Below are positions 16,725-23,905 of a DNA stretch of 64,000 nt, piece by piece. The notes under the pieces were generated by a model. That model was not told where the DNA came from. It ran no database searches and was given only the letters and a program-made list of their open reading frames with translations. A program made the translations under genes and the position numbers. The stretch is from a virus, in the IMG/VR virus record IMGVR_UViG_3300022213_000237, positions 1-64,000 of that record; one strand, 5' to 3'. Position 1 is the first letter of the stretch. The number at the start of each line of letters is the position of its first letter.

Positions 16725-17089
16725 GGGGCTGAATTGGATTCGACGGAGGAGAGTGAAGAGTAGATGCGAGTCGTGGTTGGTCATCGGCCACGTAAAAAGA
16801 AGACCAAAAATAAACGCCAAGTCTAACGACGTGGTTCCTGCGTGGATGATTGCAGCTTCGGCTGCCGGCATCCAAGCCTTCGCCTAATAAGCGAAACAGG
16901 ATGTGGATGGAAGAGGATTCCGAGTATTCCATCTGCATAAACCACACGGAATGTAGTGGAGAATGACTGCCTGTCGACTCTCCACCAAATTTAGGCAGGC
17001 AAACGTCGTACCAGCCTCGGGTAGAGGAAACACTCGTAGTATCTATTTGTAGCATCTTGCGGACCCCGGTTCGATACCGGGCAGCTCCA
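16725..17089 (+). ncRNA. ssrA: transfer-messenger RNA (tmRNA)
   Basis: A full one-piece tmRNA. The 5' end GGGGCTGAATTGGATTCGACGG and the 3' end with T loop GTTCGAT and CAGCTCC form the alanine-type acceptor. The pseudoknot-1 region (GTTGGTCATCGGCCACGTAAAAAG) aligns with that of E. coli tmRNA. AATAAAC then precedes the resume codon GCC at 16816. The reading frame runs 23 codons to a double stop TAATAA at 16885. The tag begins AKSNDVVPAW and ends GIQAFA, longer than the usual 8-15 residues. No CCA is encoded. It would rescue stalled ribosomes, and perhaps reroute host protein during infection (inference). Confidence 0.93.
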
Positions 17090-17413
17090 CTTTTAGGTTC
17101 GCTCAGGGCTTGTCGAAGGGGCGATTAAATCGGACGATAACTCCCTTCCGAGCCATTTGTTTTTGCTGGCTTTGAAAACCAGCTGGTGGAGGCACCTTGA
17201 GTGCCCTTCGTCCCGGCGAAGTAAAATAGTCCTTTAGCCGGGAGCGTTCAGAGCCGGGTGTTCTCACCGGCCTGATGTGGAGATAGTCGGGCATCATGTT
17301 AAATCCATGGTGTGTCTGAATTATCCGCGCACGGTATAATACGGGCCGTGGGCGAACGCCTGATAAGCCACTACGGACGGCTGTGCACAGCTACTGTTCC
17401 TACCGCATTATTT
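17090..17413 (+). other. 324-base gap in the tRNA array with REP-like element and hairpins
   Basis: 17096-17121 (GGTTCGCTCAGGGCTTGTCG and following bases), read on the minus strand, resembles the CTTCGACAAGC-CTGAGCGAAC extragenic repeat found in many bacteria. Further hairpins are GCTGG/CCAGC (17168-17186), GGCAC/GTGCC and CTTCG/CGAAG. A TATAAT box at about 17332 could promote the downstream tRNAs. A TTTGAAA loop recalls tRNA-Ser, but no acceptor or T arm matches it. No protein gene seen. Confidence 0.35.
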
Positions 17414-17487
17414 GCCGGATTAGCATAATGGTAATGCAACCGCCTTTGAAGCGGTCTTTCATCTGGGTTCGACTCCTAGATCCGGTG
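17414..17487 (+). tRNA. tRNA-Gln (TTG)
   Basis: Acceptor GCCGGAT/ATCCGGT with a G-T first pair, D stem GCAT/ATGC, anticodon stem ACCGC/GCGGT around CTTTGAA with TTG, T loop TTCGACT. Second glutamine tRNA of the array; together they read CAA and CAG. Confidence 0.87.
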
Positions 17488-17506
17488 CTATAGAGTAATG
17501 AAGTCA

Positions 17507-17577
17507 CGAGGAGTGAGGTAATGGTAGCCGCCCTGTTTTGGATACAGGTTGTTTGGGTTCGAGTCCCAACTCTTCGA
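17507..17577 (+). tRNA. tRNA-Pro (TGG)
   Basis: Acceptor CGAGGAG/CTCTTCG beginning with C as in bacterial tRNA-Pro, anticodon stem CCTGT/ACAGG around TTTGGAT, T loop TTCGAGT. The D arm is short. Confidence 0.87.
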
Positions 17578-17606
17578 CTTGCTATGGGCCCTTCGTAACC
17601 GGGTCG

Positions 17607-17638
17607 GCTGAGAGCTGCAAACTCTCAGCGTGTTTTTT
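17607..17638 (+). terminator. intrinsic terminator ending the first tRNA array
   Basis: GCTGAGAG (17607) pairs with CTCTCAGC (17622), followed by GTGTTTTTT. Confidence 0.85.
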
Positions 17639-17675
17639 GGTTGGTGCTGCCTCATTGAACTGGGTCGGTCCATTG

Positions 17676-17718
17676 ACGGCGCCAAGGAGCTAGTACTCTT
17701 TGGCACCGTTTGTTTTTA
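17676..17718 (+). terminator. second intrinsic terminator, tandem with the one at 17607
   Basis: ACGGCGCCAAGGAG pairs with CTCTTTGGCACCGT (14 positions, one mismatch and one wobble) and is followed by TTGTTTTTA. A tandem pair suggests that read-through of the tRNA array must be tightly prevented. Confidence 0.8.
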
Positions 17719-17727
17719 TAATTGTGC

Positions 17728-17786
17728 GAGGATCCGAGGCTAAATACTCGGGGCGTGGCGCGGGTTGATAGGTCCCGTAATCCTCA
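17728..17786 (+). ncRNA. tRNA-like element lacking a D arm
   Basis: GAGGAT pairs with ATCCTC at the two ends. Inside are CCGAG-GCTAAATA-CTCGG, in the place of an anticodon arm, and GCGGG/CCCGT in the place of a T arm, but no D arm. Only 59 bases. A TATAAT-like box lies just upstream. It could be a decayed tRNA, a 5' leader structure of the gene at 17794, or a D-armless tRNA. Confidence 0.3.
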
Positions 17787-17793
17787 ATTTTCT

Positions 17794-18081
17794 ATGAAAT
17801 TTAAACACAAATACGAACGGCTGCCTGTATCTTTTACCCCCCAAGAAAAAGAAGTCGAGAGCGGCTTAACGCAGACTGGTAGAATGTTTACCTGCTTTGC
17901 GTGTGAAGACGTTACCGGCTTTCGTGTCGAGATGCCAGATACCCCAGAAGTCCCATGTTGTTCTGATGAATGTAGGGACGTAATCAAATCCTGGAGTGTC
18001 ACGATAGATCTTCCAGCTACACCATTAGATGGGATTGAAGTTGCAGATAATGAGCGATCTCCATCTGGAGAGAATGGTTGA
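17794..18081 (+). CDS. small putative zinc-binding protein
   Basis: 95 residues. CFAC and, 20 residues later, CCSDEC suggest a treble-clef or zinc-ribbon site. The ATG at 17794 is preferred. A TTG at 17722 is in frame, but it would translate the tRNA-like hairpin region. The 3' end overlaps the metallophosphoesterase start by 53 bases. Function unknown. Confidence 0.6.
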   Translation: MKFKHKYERLPVSFTPQEKEVESGLTQTGRMFTCFACEDVTGFRVEMPDTPEVPCCSDECRDVIKSWSVTIDLPATPLDGIEVADNERSPSGENG

Positions 18082-18775
18082 TGACGGATATAAATTCGTC
18101 AAGACCCTGCAGCCGGTTCCAGACAGCGTACTCGTTCTAGCTGGTGATATTTGGAGTGGCACACCCAGCACCCAAAAAGCAACCACCGCGAGATTAAGCG
18201 AATTGTGCGGAATGTGGAGCGATATCGTCTATGTGGCAGGAAACCATGAATTCTACGGCACCGGAATTGAAGCCCAATTATTCTTCAAAGAACTACAATC
18301 CAAGTACCCCTCCTTCGTTTATCTCGATGGCTCTGAACCCAGAACGGTTCGTAGCCAAAGGTTTATCGGAGACACGATGTGGTTTCCGAAACTGTCCCGA
18401 TGCGCAAAGTACGAATCCCATTTTTCTGATTTTAAGCGAATCGAGAATCTCGCAGACTGGTGTTATGACCACAACGCCAGATTCCGAAAGCTCCTCGAGA
18501 CCGAACTTCTTTCCTCTGACGTGGTCTTGACTCACCATCTGCCATCTTATGGTTCAATCTCTACTCGTTTTATGGGTTCCGCCCAAAATATATTCTACAT
18601 ATCGAACATGGAAGACATCATTGTTTCAAAACAACCAAAGCTATGGGTCCATGGCCATACTCACGATCAATTTGATTATAAGTTAGGAGAAACCAGAATC
18701 GTGGCCAATCCTAGAGGCTACGAGTTTGAGTTCTCGCAGAAAAATTGGGACCCCGCAAAGGTGATTGAGGTATGA
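18029..18775 (+). CDS. calcineurin-like metallophosphoesterase
   Basis: 248 residues with all family motifs in order: SDLHLE (9-14), LAGDIW, AGNHEFYG, LTHHLPS and HGHTHDQFD. These bind two metal ions and hydrolyse phosphoesters. The ATG at 18029 gives the usual start of this family, a strand leading into D-x-H; ATG at 18050 would remove it. ATGA overlap with the next gene. The substrate cannot be read; with the neighbouring HD and SLOG proteins, a nucleotide-signal or defence-related substrate is possible. Confidence 0.88.
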   Translation: MGLKLQIMSDLHLERMVDDGYKFVKTLQPVPDSVLVLAGDIWSGTPSTQKATTARLSELCGMWSDIVYVAGNHEFYGTGIEAQLFFKELQSKYPSFVYLDGSEPRTVRSQRFIGDTMWFPKLSRCAKYESHFSDFKRIENLADWCYDHNARFRKLLETELLSSDVVLTHHLPSYGSISTRFMGSAQNIFYISNMEDIIVSKQPKLWVHGHTHDQFDYKLGETRIVANPRGYEFEFSQKNWDPAKVIEV

Positions 18776-18990
18776 GCCAAAAATCATTAGTGTACCGACT
18801 TCGCAAAAGGGCTGAGATTCGACGTCAAATAAGTACACGCAAAAGCGTGCAAGAGGGCGAGCCCGACCGCATTGCCGACCTTCTTGAAGAAGCGGCAGCT
18901 AGAATAGAAGCGCTTGAGGACGATGTATGTCATCACGAAGACGAAGAAGACTGTGTGATGTACAGATCTGACGATACAACCGATAGATGA
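18772..18990 (+). CDS. small charged helical protein
   Basis: 72 residues. The core DRIADLLEEAAARIEALE is a pattern common in small phage proteins of unknown role. Acidic His/Asp/Glu-rich C terminus. Overlaps both neighbours by ATGA, so it belongs to the 18029-19646 operon. Confidence 0.65.
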   Translation: MSQKSLVYRLRKRAEIRRQISTRKSVQEGEPDRIADLLEEAAARIEALEDDVCHHEDEEDCVMYRSDDTTDR

Positions 18991-19646
18991 GTGATGACAT
19001 CAAAAAGTCCTGGACGCAATCGTTTTCGGGACAACAGTTCTTTCCCTTCGATATGGAACGAAATAAGTTCCTGGTCGCCGACATTGCGCATTCATTAGCG
19101 CTTGTTAACCGATTCAATGGCCACACCAAAGTACCTTATTCCGTGGCTCAACACTCAGTGTACGTATCGTTGGAATGCGACCACAAAGACGCCTTCTGGG
19201 GCCTTGTACATGATTCAAGCGAGTCTGCGGTCGGAGATTTAATTTCTCCTATCAAAAAGTTCATGCCCGCTTATGTCGAAGTCGAAAACTCTGTTATGGC
19301 TTCCATTTGTAACCGCTTCAAACTTAGCCCCGATATGCCGGCTTCAGTTAAGAAGGCGGATTTGACCGTACTTGCTGCCGAATCACGGGACCTCTTCCCC
19401 GTTAAGCCCGCTGATTGGAATCTACCGTATCCGCCATCAACAGAGCTTATTGTCCCCATGTCTTGGCGGGAGGCGGAACAGCTGTGGCTTCAACGCTTTG
19501 TTGTTTTGTGGCCGGGGCACATGGCGTCTGTGGAAGAGCAATTGCTTGAAGAAGGCCTCAAGACCACGGTGCGAGCCAAAGTCATTCGCGAAACGCGGAC
19601 CATCGAGAAAGAAGCTGAAGTCGCGCTGCGGGAAGCCTTAAAGTAA
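18987..19646 (+). CDS. HD-domain phosphohydrolase (YfbR-like)
   Basis: 219 residues. PYSVAQHSVYV supplies the first His and LVHDSSESAVGDLISPIK the HD pair (75-76), as in YfbR-type 5'-nucleotidases acting on deoxynucleoside monophosphates. The C-terminal 50 residues are a charged helix. ATGA overlap with the upstream gene. It may adjust nucleotide pools or remove a nucleotide signal; the assignment to YfbR is by motif. Confidence 0.8.
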   Translation: MSDDIKKSWTQSFSGQQFFPFDMERNKFLVADIAHSLALVNRFNGHTKVPYSVAQHSVYVSLECDHKDAFWGLVHDSSESAVGDLISPIKKFMPAYVEVENSVMASICNRFKLSPDMPASVKKADLTVLAAESRDLFPVKPADWNLPYPPSTELIVPMSWREAEQLWLQRFVVLWPGHMASVEEQLLEEGLKTTVRAKVIRETRTIEKEAEVALREALK

Positions 19647-19670
19647 GAGATCCACTCGATTAATAGAGAT

Positions 19671-20090
19671 GTGATATTTCAACAATTTCTGGCCTATGGA
19701 TTTTTTGGACTAATAGTCGAGAATCTTTTCACCGGCATCTACAGCCTTCTCCACAAAGACAAAAGAGCAACCACAACATCCTACCTTTGGATGGTTGTGG
19801 TGTACGGTCTAGGTGGTCTGCAAATGCAGGCACTCCACGCTTTGAGATGGCACCCATTACTTCTTGCTCTGGTCTACGTGCCCGTCATTTACGCCAACGA
19901 ATTCTTATGGGGTTTGTTCCTCGATAAGGTCTTGGGTAAGTGTCCTTGGAATTACGGCAAGGGCCGACACACCATCATGGGTTACATCCGCCTCGATTAC
20001 GCCTTCTTTTGGTTCCTCCTCGCCCTTGGTTTTGAGCTTTGTGTTGACCGTATCGAGCGTGTACTCAACTACATCTCACTACATAATTGA
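19671..20090 (+). CDS. membrane protein, ABC-transporter type IV (CmpB)-like
   Basis: 139 residues with about four hydrophobic helices. The C-terminal pattern GKCPWNYGKGRHTIMGYIRLDYAFFWF resembles the WDYS...G-I-L-Y...W signature of CmpB-type putative transporter proteins. Starts at GTG with a GAGAT element in front; TTTGGACTAATA lies inside the gene. Role in infection unknown. Confidence 0.6.
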   Translation: MIFQQFLAYGFFGLIVENLFTGIYSLLHKDKRATTTSYLWMVVVYGLGGLQMQALHALRWHPLLLALVYVPVIYANEFLWGLFLDKVLGKCPWNYGKGRHTIMGYIRLDYAFFWFLLALGFELCVDRIERVLNYISLHN

Positions 20091-20111
20091 TCTTCTCGAT
20101 AGAGCCACAAC

Positions 20112-20300
20112 ATGACAAAGAAAAAGAAACAAGAAAAGTCGGAAACTCTTCTCGAACTGGTTGGCGGCATTTACGTTGTTGAGCGCTTTCCCGACGGCAG
20201 AGAATCTCGTTCTGAGATCGACGGCAAGTTAGTGCTTGAATTACTCATGATGCATTTAGAGAGTGCGCTCGAAATAGAATATTCAAAGCTTAAAAAGTAA
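20112..20300 (+). CDS. small hypothetical protein
   Basis: 62 residues: a very basic N terminus (MTKKKKQEKS), a short beta hairpin and a C-terminal helix (GKLVLELLMMHLESALEIEY). ATG at 20112. Immediately upstream of a tRNA cluster. No family recognised. Confidence 0.55.
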   Translation: MTKKKKQEKSETLLELVGGIYVVERFPDGRESRSEIDGKLVLELLMMHLESALEIEYSKLKK

Positions 20301-20311
20301 GTTCGAAATAC

Positions 20312-20383
20312 ACGCCCATCGGTTAAAGGTGAAACCAGCAGGCTTATATCTTGCGACTCTTGGTTCGAATCCAAGTGGGCGTA
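20312..20383 (+). tRNA. tRNA-Ile (TAT)
   Basis: Acceptor ACGCCCA/TGGGCGT, D stem GGTT/AACC, anticodon stem GCAGG/CTTGC around CTTATAT with TAT, T arm CTTGG/CCAAG. Reads AUA, a codon that is rare in many bacteria. Confidence 0.88.
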
Positions 20384-20387
20384 CTAA

Positions 20388-20461
20388 CGATCGATAGCAA
20401 TCGCGGTGAATGCGCCTGCTTTACACGCAGGACCAGAAGAGTTCGACTCTCTTTCGATCGA
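20388..20461 (+). tRNA. tRNA-Val (TAC)
   Basis: Palindromic acceptor CGATCGA/TCGATCG, anticodon stem CCTGC/GCAGG around TTTACAC, T arm AAGAG/CTCTT with TTCGACT. The D stem is three pairs. Confidence 0.87.
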
Positions 20462-20468
20462 CAATATT

Positions 20469-20538
20469 GCGGACTGGAGAAACGGCTATCTCGCGATCCT
20501 CATAAGTTCAAGAATCCGGTTCGACTCCGGAGTCCGCT
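20469..20538 (+). tRNA. tRNA with CAT anticodon (Met or Ile2)
   Basis: Acceptor GCGGACT/AGTCCGC, D stem GAGA/TCTC, loop CTCATAA, T stem CCGG/CCGG with TTCGACT. The anticodon stem is weak (two mismatches) and the discriminator is T. Elongator Met and lysidine-modified Ile2 cannot be told apart here. Confidence 0.72.
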
Positions 20539-20544
20539 ATCTTA

Positions 20545-20630
20545 GGTCAGGTGATGTAACTGGGAGCCATGCCGGTCTTAGAAGCCGGTGCGAATAAAGT
20601 AGCGTGAGGGTTCGAATCCCTCCCTGACCA
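20545..20630 (+). tRNA. tRNA-Leu (TAG)
   Basis: Acceptor GGTCAGG/CCTGACC, anticodon stem CCGGT/GCCGG around CTTAGAA, long variable arm (TGCGAATAAAGTAGCGT), T arm GAGGG/CCCTC. Reads CUA. Confidence 0.9.
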
Positions 20631-20655
20631 TTTAATGTCCAATATATAGAGCCTT

Positions 20656-20687
20656 ATCTCGTTTTTTGGTACAATACATAGATCCTT
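20656..20687 (+). promoter_or_regulatory. possible promoter before 20707
   Basis: TACAAT lies at about 20671 after a T-rich stretch. No convincing -35 box. A GATC lies just downstream. Confidence 0.3.
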
Positions 20688-20706
20688 AGGCTATAGACTT
20701 CCATAT

Positions 20707-20937
20707 ATGATTCTACAGTGGGAATACAATACTTTGAGTATCTGGCGTGAAGATAAAGACGTTGTCGAGGGTTCGAGACAACTCACTATTGCCGCCCAAG
20801 AACTCGGTAAAGAAGGCTGGGAGCTTGTTACCGTCCTTCATCTTCAAGGTGGGTTCCAGGCCTTCTTTAAGAGATCGAAGTTTTCAGAAATTTACTTGTC
20901 AGTTCCGGCTGACTCCCCAGCGAGTGGTGCGGCGTGA
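20707..20937 (+). CDS. small DUF4177-like protein
   Basis: 76 residues. WEYNTLSIW, then LGKEGWELVTVLHLQGGFQAFFKR, gives the DUF4177 pattern (an aromatic strand, G-x-GWELV, then FKR). Such small alpha-beta proteins are common in phages; function unknown. Confidence 0.7.
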   Translation: MILQWEYNTLSIWREDKDVVEGSRQLTIAAQELGKEGWELVTVLHLQGGFQAFFKRSKFSEIYLSVPADSPASGAA

Positions 20938-21008
20938 AACGCGCTTGACAGCATCACAACAAACCGGATCTATTCGATATTATCTTTAAATCCCTGGAGC
21001 AATTAAAA

Positions 21009-21320
21009 ATGACTGAAAATAAAGAAGTAGCAAAAGTAGCTTCGGAGCCAATGCAATTCACTAAGGAGGAGACGGCTTCCCCGGAATTGATGGCCGCCCA
21101 ACTTGAAAGCGAAGTCGCGAAATTGTCGGCACGACAAAAGAGAGCGCAGGTCGCACTCGATCGCCAATCTGTTAGAGCCCGTAAGGCTTTGAATCGGCAC
21201 GATTTGCGGACAAAATACATTAATGCAATGGCTCGTGGTTCGACGAAACGAATGACCGTTGACCAGTTGCACGAACTAGCGCTCCAAGTCAATGAAATCG
21301 ACTGGACCAGGAATCGATAA
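21009..21320 (+). CDS. hypothetical helical protein
   Basis: 103 residues. A long charged helix (LESEVAKLSARQKRAQVAL) predicts a coiled coil; an Arg-rich centre follows. CTGGAGC ten bases before the ATG is the ribosome site. A TTGACA lies at 20945, but no -10 box sits at the right distance. Confidence 0.6.
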   Translation: MTENKEVAKVASEPMQFTKEETASPELMAAQLESEVAKLSARQKRAQVALDRQSVRARKALNRHDLRTKYINAMARGSTKRMTVDQLHELALQVNEIDWTRNR

Positions 21321-21548
21321 GTGTCAAACGTACCAGTTAAATTCTCGCTAGGCGCTCCAGCCGTGAGTTTAAAGTGGCCGGCTGACGCCATCATTTCACC
21401 ATATGTCAAATCACGAGAAGATGGACGTTGGGTCGCGATTGTGGCAGTAAACGGTGTCCCCGAATATTTGCCGGGCACTTTCCCTACGCATAAAGACGCT
21501 CTAGAAACCCTGGAACTGTACGTAGCTGAACGAAGATCAACTCAGTAA
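21321..21548 (+). CDS. small hypothetical protein
   Basis: 75 residues from a GTG immediately after the previous stop, so translation is probably coupled. Predicted beta-rich (WVAIVAVNGVPEYLPGTF) with a C-terminal helix. No family recognised. Confidence 0.6.
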   Translation: MSNVPVKFSLGAPAVSLKWPADAIISPYVKSREDGRWVAIVAVNGVPEYLPGTFPTHKDALETLELYVAERRSTQ

Positions 21549-21556
21549 ATAATACC

Positions 21557-21691
21557 ATGAAAGCTCTCCGAAAGTTTCTTGATTATTTGTTTACCAATCG
21601 AGTCGACGCCTCTATCGAGTCGTGGCGCCGTGCCCGTGAGGATATGAAGAATCTGAAATGGCGTTCGTGGGAGAAGCGGTGGGAAAAATGA
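21557..21691 (+). CDS. micro-protein of 44 residues
   Basis: MKALRKFLDYLFTNRVDA followed by a Trp/Arg/Lys-rich helix ending RSWEKRWEK. Its TGA overlaps the ATG at 21688 in an ATGA arrangement, which is the main evidence that both are translated. Basic and amphipathic; function unknown. Confidence 0.5.
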   Translation: MKALRKFLDYLFTNRVDASIESWRRAREDMKNLKWRSWEKRWEK

Positions 21692-22116
21692 AAGCTCTTT
21701 TACTTGCTTTGGCGCTAGCTTCAGGTCGAGATCCGGCTGTTGGCGATGCTACTTACGACCCTGAAGTAGAAATTAATATGGTCGCAGACCACGACGAAAA
21801 TGGTCAATCAATGGCCGTTTGTGTCGCCTATACTGGTTCGTGGGTTGTGAGTGATATCGCGTTTAGTCCTTCACGAGGCAAAGTGGTGGTGAAGAGTTCT
21901 TATAAACGATTAGAGGCTTACCATGCTATTTTTGTTGTGTGGCCGTTTGATTGGAACGCTTATCATGCTTCTGACGGCGATACCCGGTATCTTGAGAAAG
22001 AATTTATAGAGTGCACGGAATATTTTGATTCAAATACAGGTGGAGCTGAATTCTGGTTAAATATGTGCGCCGACTTCACTAAATTCCCCGAACTGCTACC
22101 GAAAGTGTGTCGCTAA
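21688..22116 (+). CDS. hypothetical protein with possible signal peptide
   Basis: 142 residues from the ATG overlapping the upstream micro-gene; an ATG at 21658 is less likely because it ignores that overlap. The N terminus KALLLALALASG is hydrophobic and could be a signal sequence. The rest is a compact beta-rich domain with three cysteines. No family recognised. Confidence 0.6.
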   Translation: MKALLLALALASGRDPAVGDATYDPEVEINMVADHDENGQSMAVCVAYTGSWVVSDIAFSPSRGKVVVKSSYKRLEAYHAIFVVWPFDWNAYHASDGDTRYLEKEFIECTEYFDSNTGGAEFWLNMCADFTKFPELLPKVCR

Positions 22117-22358
22117 TGGCAAGCCTAAAGGATTCTACCGAATACGACGGCAAAATCATGATGCCGGACGGCAAGACGCTAGCCCGTGCCTGGGAATTTT
22201 ATCGCGAAGGCCACGGCTGGGACATAGCATTTGAGGGGCGCGACCTCAAGCGTCTTGATTCTATTAATACCGAGCCCGGATTGCCACGAAATCGAGTCTT
22301 GCAGTTATTGGCAGCTGGAGCTAGTCAAGGTACATGGAAGCTCCTGAACGGAAATTGA
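22116..22358 (+). CDS. small hypothetical protein
   Basis: 80 residues starting at a TAATG overlap with the upstream stop (an in-frame GTG at 22107 also exists). Contains MMPDGKTLARAWEFYREGHGW. The 3' end overlaps the SLOG-family gene by 25 bases. No family recognised. Confidence 0.6.
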   Translation: MASLKDSTEYDGKIMMPDGKTLARAWEFYREGHGWDIAFEGRDLKRLDSINTEPGLPRNRVLQLLAAGASQGTWKLLNGN

Positions 22359-22834
22359 CGGTCGCGTTTACCGGTCATCGGCCTGACAAATTGGGTGGGT
22401 ATGGTCGTGTGAATCCAATGCGAGACAACATAGTCAGAGCCATTCTCGCCAAGCTGCGGGGATTGCGGCCCACACACGCCATCAGCGGTATGTCATTGGG
22501 CGTAGACCAATGGGCTGCATCTGCATGTTTTTATCTTGGAATCCCATTCACTGCCGCCGTGCCTTTTGCTGGCCAAGAGAGTTTATGGGATGTATCTTCT
22601 CAAATAATTTATCACGGCATACTCAGTAAAGCCGCTGAGGTGGAAATAATTAATACTTCACAGGTTGATGTATCGGTAGCTCTGCAGCGCCGTAACGAGT
22701 GGATGGTCGATAATTCCGATCTTCTTATCGCGGTGTGGAATGGTTCGCCGGGTGGCACAGCCAATACAGTCAAGTACGCTAAGTTAATGGATAAGCCGGT
22801 ATTCTATATCGACCCACGTCAGTTCGAAGATTGA
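22334..22834 (+). CDS. SLOG-superfamily protein (DUF1273/YpsA-like)
   Basis: 166 residues. FTGHRPDKLGGY at the N terminus, AISGMSLGVDQWAA in the middle and LLIAVWNGSPGGTANTVKYA near the C terminus form the Rossmann-like nucleotide-binding signature of the SLOG family (DprA/LOG/YpsA). Family members bind nucleotides or nucleotide-derived signals. Phage copies are widespread, and some relatives act in defence signalling; here the ligand is unknown. Confidence 0.85.
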   Translation: MEAPERKLTVAFTGHRPDKLGGYGRVNPMRDNIVRAILAKLRGLRPTHAISGMSLGVDQWAASACFYLGIPFTAAVPFAGQESLWDVSSQIIYHGILSKAAEVEIINTSQVDVSVALQRRNEWMVDNSDLLIAVWNGSPGGTANTVKYAKLMDKPVFYIDPRQFED

Positions 22835-22856
22835 TCACACTGCTAAAGGCTGAGCC

Positions 22857-23108
22857 ATGACAACCCAAAATCGTAGGTTCAAGAAGCAGCAATCAAATCA
22901 ACCTCCCTCGTGTTCTGGCAACAAAGAAGTGGAAATGGACTTGAAGGAACGCTTTCAAATGGAAGTCGTTTGCTCCGAGTGCGGCGAACGCTTTCCCGTA
23001 GTTGAAGCCCGCAAAGACGATAAAGCGCCTCGCCAATTCTTCCAAATTCCAGCACACAAGGTACCTGAAGACGTTCACGAATATCGTAAGAAGCTAGGCG
23101 CTACTTAG
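22857..23108 (+). CDS. small putative zinc-ribbon protein
   Basis: 83 residues with a basic, Gln-rich N terminus and a single CSECGERF knuckle preceded by an isolated Cys. The second half is an acidic/basic helix. No family recognised. Confidence 0.55.
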   Translation: MTTQNRRFKKQQSNQPPSCSGNKEVEMDLKERFQMEVVCSECGERFPVVEARKDDKAPRQFFQIPAHKVPEDVHEYRKKLGAT

Positions 23109-23137
23109 CGACTGAAGATCTACTGGATAATGATTAC

Positions 23138-23174
23138 GGGCCTGGCATCGAAAGGTGTCTGGCCCTTTCTTTTT
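23138..23174 (+). terminator. probable intrinsic terminator before the site-2 protease
   Basis: GGGCC (23138) pairs with GGCCC (23161), followed by TTTCTTTTT. It supports starting the protease at 23184 rather than at the upstream ATG at 23130. Confidence 0.55.
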
Positions 23175-23183
23175 GGAGAATCA

Positions 23184-23891
23184 ATGACTTTAGGTAAGAT
23201 GTTGGGTTCAAATATAAGAATTCACTTCACGTGGTGGATTATTTTCGCGTACATGGTGATTAGTCAATATTCTTACGGCTGGCGCTCAATGCTATTTAAC
23301 GCCATCTACTGCGTGGTGATGTTTGCGTGCGTACTGCTTCACGAGCTAGGCCATGCCATCGCAGCACGTCGCGTCGGGGTCAAGACCTCTGACATCACTC
23401 TCCATCTGTTTGGAGGCATGCTCCAAATGGAAGAACAGCCGACGAAACCGTTTCACGAATTTGTGATTGCCATAGCCGGTCCCGCCGTCAATCTCGTGTT
23501 AGCTATTATTTGTGGTGTAGTCGTACGTCTCACTCTAACGAAGGAGGATGCTTTAGCCTCTATTAATGGATTAGGTGGTGATAGCCCCGCCACGTGGCAA
23601 AATCTGTTGTTCCTTGCTTTCCTGACCAATGTGACGATGTTTGTATTCAACTTAATTCCAGCCTTTCCTCTTGATGGCGGACGCATTCTCAGAGCCTTCA
23701 CGTGGCGATTCTTGGGGTTCTATCTCGGTACCGTGGTTGCGGTGTGGGTGTCTAGGGTCATTGCCGTTGCCGGTATCGCCTGGGCTGTGACTCACTCACA
23801 ACCCTTTATCGCCGTCATTGCTCTTCTTCTTCTCGTAGGCGGTTATGCCGAACTTAAGAATCACGATCAACTGCTAAAGATTAAAGACTAA
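23184..23891 (+). CDS. site-2-protease-family (M50) membrane metalloprotease
   Basis: 235 residues with four to five hydrophobic segments. LLHELGHAIAARR gives the HExxH zinc site within a membrane helix. NLIPAFPLDGGRIL (157-170) supplies the third ligand, Asp165, in the family's N-x-x-P-x-x-x-DGG motif. It is short and has no PDZ or CBS domain, so it is a minimal S2P. TTTGGAGA five bases before ATG is the ribosome site. S2P enzymes cut regulatory proteins within membranes. A phage copy could release or destroy a membrane-bound host regulator (inference). Confidence 0.88.
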   Translation: MTLGKMLGSNIRIHFTWWIIFAYMVISQYSYGWRSMLFNAIYCVVMFACVLLHELGHAIAARRVGVKTSDITLHLFGGMLQMEEQPTKPFHEFVIAIAGPAVNLVLAIICGVVVRLTLTKEDALASINGLGGDSPATWQNLLFLAFLTNVTMFVFNLIPAFPLDGGRILRAFTWRFLGFYLGTVVAVWVSRVIAVAGIAWAVTHSQPFIAVIALLLLVGGYAELKNHDQLLKIKD

Positions 23892-23905
23892 CCTGGAGAA
23901 TGTAA

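Noticed and set aside
16291-17055. Open frames in the tRNA/tmRNA region
   Set aside because: They run through tRNA and tmRNA genes on the opposite strand; RNA genes explain the sequence.
17168-17205. Possible tRNA-Ser with TGA anticodon
   Set aside because: A stem and TTTGAAA loop exist, but no acceptor, D arm or T arm pairs around it.
20944-20985. Promoter before 21009 using TTGACA at 20945
   Set aside because: The nearest TATTAT box is 27 bases away and no box lies at 16-18 bases.
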